NCBI RefSeq assembly: GCF_016808335.1
Contig: NC_053136.1
Location: forward strand, 974,531 to 1,038,530
Direction: 5' to 3'
From: Panicum virgatum
Lineage: Eukaryota > Streptophyta > Magnoliopsida > Poales > Poaceae
DNA: 64,000 nt
A program made the position numbers and the translations under genes. The notes under the pieces are model-generated. The model searched no databases. It was not told the DNA's origin and worked only from the letters and a program-made list of their open reading frames with translations. This document shows, piece after piece, positions 58,801 through 64,000 of this stretch (its first letter is position 1; the number at the start of each line of letters is the position of its first letter).

Positions 58801-60890
58801 GCATGGTAGCAGTATCAGTCGACTTGAGTCATAAACTTGTAATACTGGATAAATTCCTTACACGTACGTTTATTAACCGACAGGAGGACAATAAACAAAC
58901 AAACATGTCTCAATAGACATGATGGAGATGTCACTGTCTTTAGCGCAACTCGAGGAGTTTTCCACAGCACAAAGCTACCATCGATCCAGGACTCCTGTCC
59001 TATCATCCCTGGATTAAAAAGTCAAAACCATAACGAATCCCTGAAGTTTTCGACTCATTCCCTGCTGCTGGTTTCTACCTCACCTTGTTTGGCAATTATT
59101 CTCTCATCAATCATTCAGAAGCAGTATCAAATTAAGGACAGATCGAACAGGCTAGACGGCACTAATGCAACCGTCAAGTAATAAACAAAGCTAGCTCTCC
59201 CTTATGAATTATGGAAGATTAGTTGGGGCGCATGTTGCCAGTGGGAGATCAGCTGGTGAGAGTTTTGCCACCCTTGCGTTGGCACGAGAATCTTCCCATG
59301 TTATGTAAGTTTGTTGCCGCTTCATGCAGGAGAAGGGTTGGTTTGCATTGGGTGGATGGAACATATAACATCTCATCTTTGGTGTCTGCTGTCAGCTTTA
59401 TTTGTTAGGTTCAGGTTCCCTTTGTACACAACCAAGTTGAAATTTTGGCTTAACAGATATAGCATTATTAAGCTGACATTGTGTATTATACAGTTACAAT
59501 GTCACATTGTACAGATATTTGATAAATGAGGAAAACACAGAATGCATTCCAGCTTAATTAGTATGTATTTACTAGCAGTCATAGAAATATTTTAAAGAAA
59601 TCCTGATAATTCCTTCCACTAGAAATATTAATGTACAAAAATTAGCAGACTTATACATGCCCACGGAAAAAGTACAGATCGATTTATTAGAGTAGAGGGA
59701 ATTTGCATGTGAAATCAAGAGAGGTTACTGTTGCAAAAAAGCAGAAGAAATATATATCGGAATCATTTAACATGGAGAAGTTAGTAATCATGGAGGGAAA
59801 CATGCAGATTAATCATGGAGAGGGAAGGGGAATGATATTCGGTTGGCTTATGAACAGCCTCACCACCCTACTAGCCGGCCACTAGCAATTGGCTATAAGG
59901 TAAGCGTAAGCCACATGCGCACATGTGGCCCATGGATGGATATTAGATAGGCAGCAGGCAACGATAATAAACTGATGAGGTTGGAGACCATGCATGTGAA
60001 ACCCTCTTGCTAAGCAGCTTCCAAAGTATACTGCACCTTTTCGCTGTGATGATAGATGCATGCATTTTTAACACAGGAAATATTGCTCCAGCACTGCCTC
60101 GCATGCGTGCCACCCACTTCCATGTGGGTCCAACTGGACTGGGCCCCTGCTTGTCAGTGATCAGCAAGCATGAGCATCAGCAAGCAGCATGCATGTTGCT
60201 GACATTTCCATGTATCGTCGTCCATGGATCGGTGGAGCTAGTTCTAGTTCTAGTTCTAGTTGGAACCAACCCAAATCGATGGATATGACGGATCAATCAT
60301 CCATCGGCAGCAGGTGGCGGCAACACATGCATGAGCACGATATGCTTGCCGCAAACACGCAACTGCAACACATACACGCCATGACATGTGCATCAAACTG
60401 TTATCCCTTCCATTTGGATCGTCCTGCAGCAGGAAACCAGCAGACGGCTGAAATTCTGGCACACTTTACTCCTATCCTCCAGGCTACAATAAGCAACAGC
60501 ATCATCAGAGAAATTCAGAGCTAGCTAACCCTTCATGCAATCCGTGAATTTAGATATGAGCACTGCCTCCTATGGACTAGTAGCATCATAGAATTCCGGA
60601 TTGTTGCATATTCAAAGTTAAGCCACTGTCAATGCCAAATCCATGAGTAAAAAAAATTCCCAGGAATCGTACAAATTCGTTTTTTTGAAGGGGGGAATGT
60701 AGAGATTGTTGTACAGGTGCGTCGGGAAGAAGCCCAATGCACAAGAACCTAAGGCCTAAGGCTTATTTGCGCTCTCGTCAGCCCACTAAACTGAAATTGC
60801 CGGCTCTAAGGCCTAGAAGAACCTACTGGGATTTGGAAACAAACCCGGAGGCCCAAGACACTTACTTGGCCCAGTCCGTGGCTTGCAAAG
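55845..60890. other. 5-kb intergenic region, no supported gene
   Basis: Includes the LRR kinase leader at its left end. I checked the short ORFs for splice-joined domains and found none. I also looked for common conserved plant microRNAs by eye and saw none. Simple repeats occur: AAAG repeats at about 57978-58000 and GTTCTA repeats at about 60239-60263. GGCCCA/AGCCCA motifs cluster at 60730-60880, just before the helicase remnant, and look like a former promoter. Confidence 0.5.
56061..56067 (-). promoter_or_regulatory. Candidate TATA box of the LRR kinase
   Basis: TATAAAG on the minus strand, about 217 bp upstream of the ATG. The spacing allows a leader of roughly 185 bases. Confidence 0.4.
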
Positions 60891-60897
60891 GTTTCTA

Positions 60898-63307
60898 AGT
60901 GCCTGCTCCCGGTGCGCGCGCTCGACGGCCGCACCACCACCGTCCGCCTCCGTGCGGGACCTCAAGGCCGCGCTGCGGGCCTCCTTCCCGCCCGCGCAGG
61001 CCGCCCCGGCCTTCCACCTCTTCCTCCGCGGCGCCAAGCTCCTCCTCCACGCCAACCTCGCTCTTCTCAACCTCTCCCTGGGGGAGTTCATCTCCCTCAT
61101 CCCCTTCGCCCCCAAGCCCACCGCGCCCAGCGCCGCCGCTCCGAACCACAAGAGGATAAAGTTTTCCTCCTCCTCTTGGCAAGATCGCCAGGGTGCCCAG
61201 CACCAACCCCGCCTCGCCGTCCTTCTACTGCCACGCCGCCCACCCGCTGGGCCCCGCGCCCATGGTGGAGCACCTCAAGCAGGGGCTCGGGAAGCACGGC
61301 CAGGTCAGGCACGTCCAGGAGATCCCCGGCAGGGAGGCGTCCTTCTCCCCGCTCCCTCCTCACCTCTCGCGGCCCACGAGGGACGCGCTCCACGCCATTG
61401 GGGTCACGAGGCTCTACACCCACCAGGCGCAGGCCATCGACGCCGCCGTCTCCGGCGCCAGGCACGTCGTCGTCTCCACCTTGACCTCCACGTCCAGCGG
61501 CAAGTCCCTCTGCTACAACGTCCCGGTGCTCGAGTCCGTCTCGCGCCCGGGCTACACGTCCTGCGCGCTCTACATCTTCCCGACCAAGGCGCTCGCGCAG
61601 GACCAGCTCAAGACTCTGCTCGAGATGACCACCAAGGGCGGCGGACGCTGCGATCTCGACGTCGGCATCTACGACGGCGACACTCCGATGAGGGACCGCG
61701 CCAAGGTCAGGGACGCCGCGCGGCTGCTCATCACCAACCCGGACATGCTGCACATGTCCATCCTGTCGTGCCACGCCCAGTTCAGGAGGATTCTCTCCAA
61801 TCTCGAGTACGTCGTCGTCGACGAGGCGCATTCCTACAAGGGCGCCTTCGGCTGCCACACCGCGCTCATCCTGAGGAGGCTCAAGCGCATCTGCGCAGAT
61901 GTCTATGGCAGCCGCCCCAAGTTCATCTTCTGCACCGCGACACTGGCGAACCCCCGGGAGCACGTCATGGAGCTGGCCAAGCTCGACGACGTCGAGCTCG
62001 TCCAGAACGATGGGAGTCCGTGCGGTTCCAAGTTCTTCCTCCTGTGGAACCCGTCGGTGGCCAGGGCGCAGGAGAGGCGCCCGAGCCCGATACAGGAGGT
62101 CTCCTACCTGTTCGCCGAGATGGTCCAGCACGGCCTCCGCGGCATCGCCTTCTGCAAGACTAAGAAGCTCTGCGAGATGGTGCTCGCGCGCACGCGCGAG
62201 ATCCTCGAGGAGACGTCGGTGGAGCTCGCGGATTCCATCTGCGTGTACCGCGGTGGCTATGTCGCCGAGGATCGTCGGAGGATCGAGGCTGACCTCTTTG
62301 GGGGAAAACTACGCGGCGTGGCGGCGACCAACGCTCTTGAGCTCGGGATCGATGTCGGCCACATCGACGCGACGTTGCACCTCGGGTTCCCCGGAAGCAT
62401 TGCTAGCTTCTGGCAGCAGGCAGGGCGATCTGGACGGAGATCGAAGCAGTCCATTGCTGTTTATGTTGGCTTCGAGGGTGCTCTGGATCAGTACTTCATG
62501 AACTTCCCACAGAAGCTGTTTGGCAAGCCGGTTGAGCATTGCCAGGTCGATTCGCAGAATCAGAAGGTCCTGGGGCAGCATCTTGCCTGTGCTGCTTTCG
62601 AAAAGCCGCTATGTCCGGAGCACGATGAGAGATACTTTGGTTCTGGTATGAACAGTGCGATGGTGACACTGAAGGACAAAGGATGCCTGATGAACAATCA
62701 GCAGGCTGAAGATTCTGGCGTGTGGAAATATGTTGGACCTGACAAGAGCCCTTCGCGTACAGTGAGCATACGAGCAATCGAACACGATCGGTACAAGGTG
62801 ATTGACAAGCAAGGTTATCGAGTGCTAGAGGAGATTGAGGAGAGCAAGGCTTTCTTTCAGGTGTATGAAGGTGCTGTTTACATGCATCAAGGCTGCAGCT
62901 ACTTAGTTGAGAGGCTTGATCACTCCTCAAAGACAGCTTACTGTAGGGTGGCTGATCTGAAGTACTACACTAAAATTCGAGACCACAGCGAGATCACTGT
63001 CCTTGAAGCTGATGTTGCTTTGCCTCCTATGTGCGCATCATCTAAAACTGACATGGTCAGGACAACTGCTCAAGCAAACAATTGCAAGGTGACGACCGAA
63101 TGGGTCTGCGTTGACCGGGTTTGGAAATCGAACAACATGTTCTCTGACAGCATTAAGCTTGACTTGCCTTCATACTCCTTCGACACTCAAGCTGCTTGGG
63201 TTAGTGTTCCCAAATCGGTAAGGGCAGCCATCGAGCAAAGGCAATTGGGATTTCAAGGTGGTGTCCATGCTGCGTCGCATGCTCTTCTAAGTATATTACC
63301 GAGTTAA
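60898..63307 (+). pseudogene. HRQ1: HRQ1-type DEAH helicase with ubiquitin-like N-terminus, damaged and truncated
   Basis: The N-terminal part resembles a ubiquitin-like fold (PVRALDGRTTTVRLRAG, then DLKAALRASFPP, FHLFLRGAKLL), but no ATG precedes it and the frame changes near 60953-60962. A second frame change near 61165-61180 leads into a 704-codon frame with good helicase motifs: TSSGKSLCYNVP (Walker A), VVVDEAHSYKGAFG (DEAH), FCTATLANPREH, YRGGYVAEDRRRIEADL, TNALELGIDVGHID and QQAGRSGRRSKQS. This set is that of Hrq1/MrfA, a RecQ4-like DNA repair helicase. The frame stops at 63305-63307, soon after HAASHALLSILP, where the family goes on for several hundred residues (DUF1998). The whole piece has no intron. 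It is most likely a pseudogene or a truncated duplicate. Confidence 0.8.
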
Positions 63308-64000
63308 ATACACCAGCGGCCCTCGAACTTGTCCCCAGGTGCCACTTAGGTCCACGAACTCGCAAAATCGAAATTTAGCTCCATGAACTTGTTAAGTTGT
63401 GCCACTTAGGTCCATACCCCTTCAAGGGGCATGAATATATGCAAAAAGGCCTTTGAGTTTTATCGTCTTCTACCTTCACATCCTTGAGGGATAGAAGGCA
63501 GGGCTGCCGCACACAGCGCGCGCCTGCCTCTGCGAGCCGCCGGCCTCCATGCCGCACGCCCACCTCCGGCGAGCCGCCGACCTGCGCGCCGCTCCTCCCA
63601 CTGCCGGCGCGCCTCTCCTCCTCCGTCCCGGCGCGCCCCTCCTCCTTCCCTTCGCCGGCCAAGAGCTGCAGTGCACGGGGAGAGGGCGAGCGCGCGAGGG
63701 CTCCTCCTCCGGCCACGCCGGCTCCTCCGGTCAGGCCCCTTCCTCCGCATGTCCATGGCGGCAGCGGCACCATGGCGCCGGCGGCCAAGCTCCGCGGCGG
63801 GGGAGGACTGTGGTGCTGGGGTAGGAGACCCAAGTGGATCCGTCGCCCCCTCCCTCCTCCACCCCCTTCCATGGGGGCGGCGCTGGCGGAGGCCTCCGCT
63901 CTCCCATGGCGGCGGTGTCCATGGCGGGCCCAGCAACAGCAGCGACGAGGATGAGGATTGCGGGCCGACGCCCACCGCCGACGCCGTTCCTCCCTAGCTC
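63308..64000. repeat. Repeat-like sequence following the helicase remnant
   Basis: 63308-63440 has a doubled phrase (GTGCCACTTAGGTCCA twice) of the kind found in grass transposon ends. From 63480 the sequence is GC-rich, with many overlapping ORFs of no recognisable kind. I infer an element that replaced or cut off the helicase 3' end. Its borders and class could not be set, and the window ends inside it. Confidence 0.4.

Noticed and set aside
55845..60880. Conserved microRNA precursors or MITEs in the long intergenic stretch
   Set aside because: I scanned by eye for common plant microRNAs and for paired terminal repeats with duplications and found none. A computed fold and small-RNA data could still reveal some.
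60912..62163. Other-frame ORFs over the helicase
   Set aside because: Arg/Pro/Ser-rich shadows. Only the frames matching ubiquitin-like and helicase motifs were kept.
63484..63954. GC-rich ORFs at the right end as a gene
   Set aside because: Several frames are open at once and the preceding sequence is repeat-like. The window ends before any structure can be judged.

Overview
This window is nuclear DNA from a grass, most likely a panicoid cereal or a relative. The case rests on very GC-rich 5' coding ends, dense GT-AG introns, a WAK receptor kinase of the grass type, grass-type MITEs, and a large Ty3/gypsy element whose LTR structure resembles the Tekay chromoviruses. The species cannot be fixed from the sequence alone. 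Exon borders below were read by eye from splice signals, reading phase and family likeness.

Layout, left to right. 1-6081 (minus) is the 5' two-thirds of a MOM1-like silencing factor, with eleven exons inside the window and a 666-bp hAT element in one intron. 6584-30217 is almost all transposons, nested in each other. An eroded hAT-like element was split by a non-autonomous LTR retrotransposon (7614-24686, target duplication AACGT). The 3' LTR of that element was split in turn by a 13.6-kb Tekay-like gypsy element (10733-24299, target duplication CCGGG). A Helitron (25178-28951), MITEs and a minisatellite follow. 31010-34163 (plus) is a complete nine-exon GPI mannosyltransferase 3 (PIG-B). 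35614-39159 (minus) is a complete WAK-type receptor kinase. 40875-48804 (minus) holds two broken F-box-associated genes; one is split by a solo LTR and by a second, composite insertion. 48966-50865 (plus) is ribosomal protein eL37. 51658-52074 (minus) is a small KIN/LEA-like stress protein. 52606-55844 (minus) is an LRR receptor kinase of the PXY/MIK1 group. 55845-60890 is intergenic. 60898-63307 (plus) is a damaged HRQ1-type helicase, followed by repeat-like sequence to the end.

The host genes do not form a pathway; they are neighbours in a repeat-rich chromosome segment. The most distinctive biology is in the gypsy element. Between its 5' LTR and gag lie two tandem, diverged copies of an extra ORF. 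Both ORFs, and gag itself, begin directly after a sequence that looks like a 3' splice acceptor. The LTR also has a TATA box, a strong 5' splice donor and a short acidic ORF that can be read across a GC-AG intron. The solo LTR in the F-box gene seems to have a counterpart of that ORF. Together these suggest a retrotransposon that expresses several proteins by alternative splicing from one LTR promoter.
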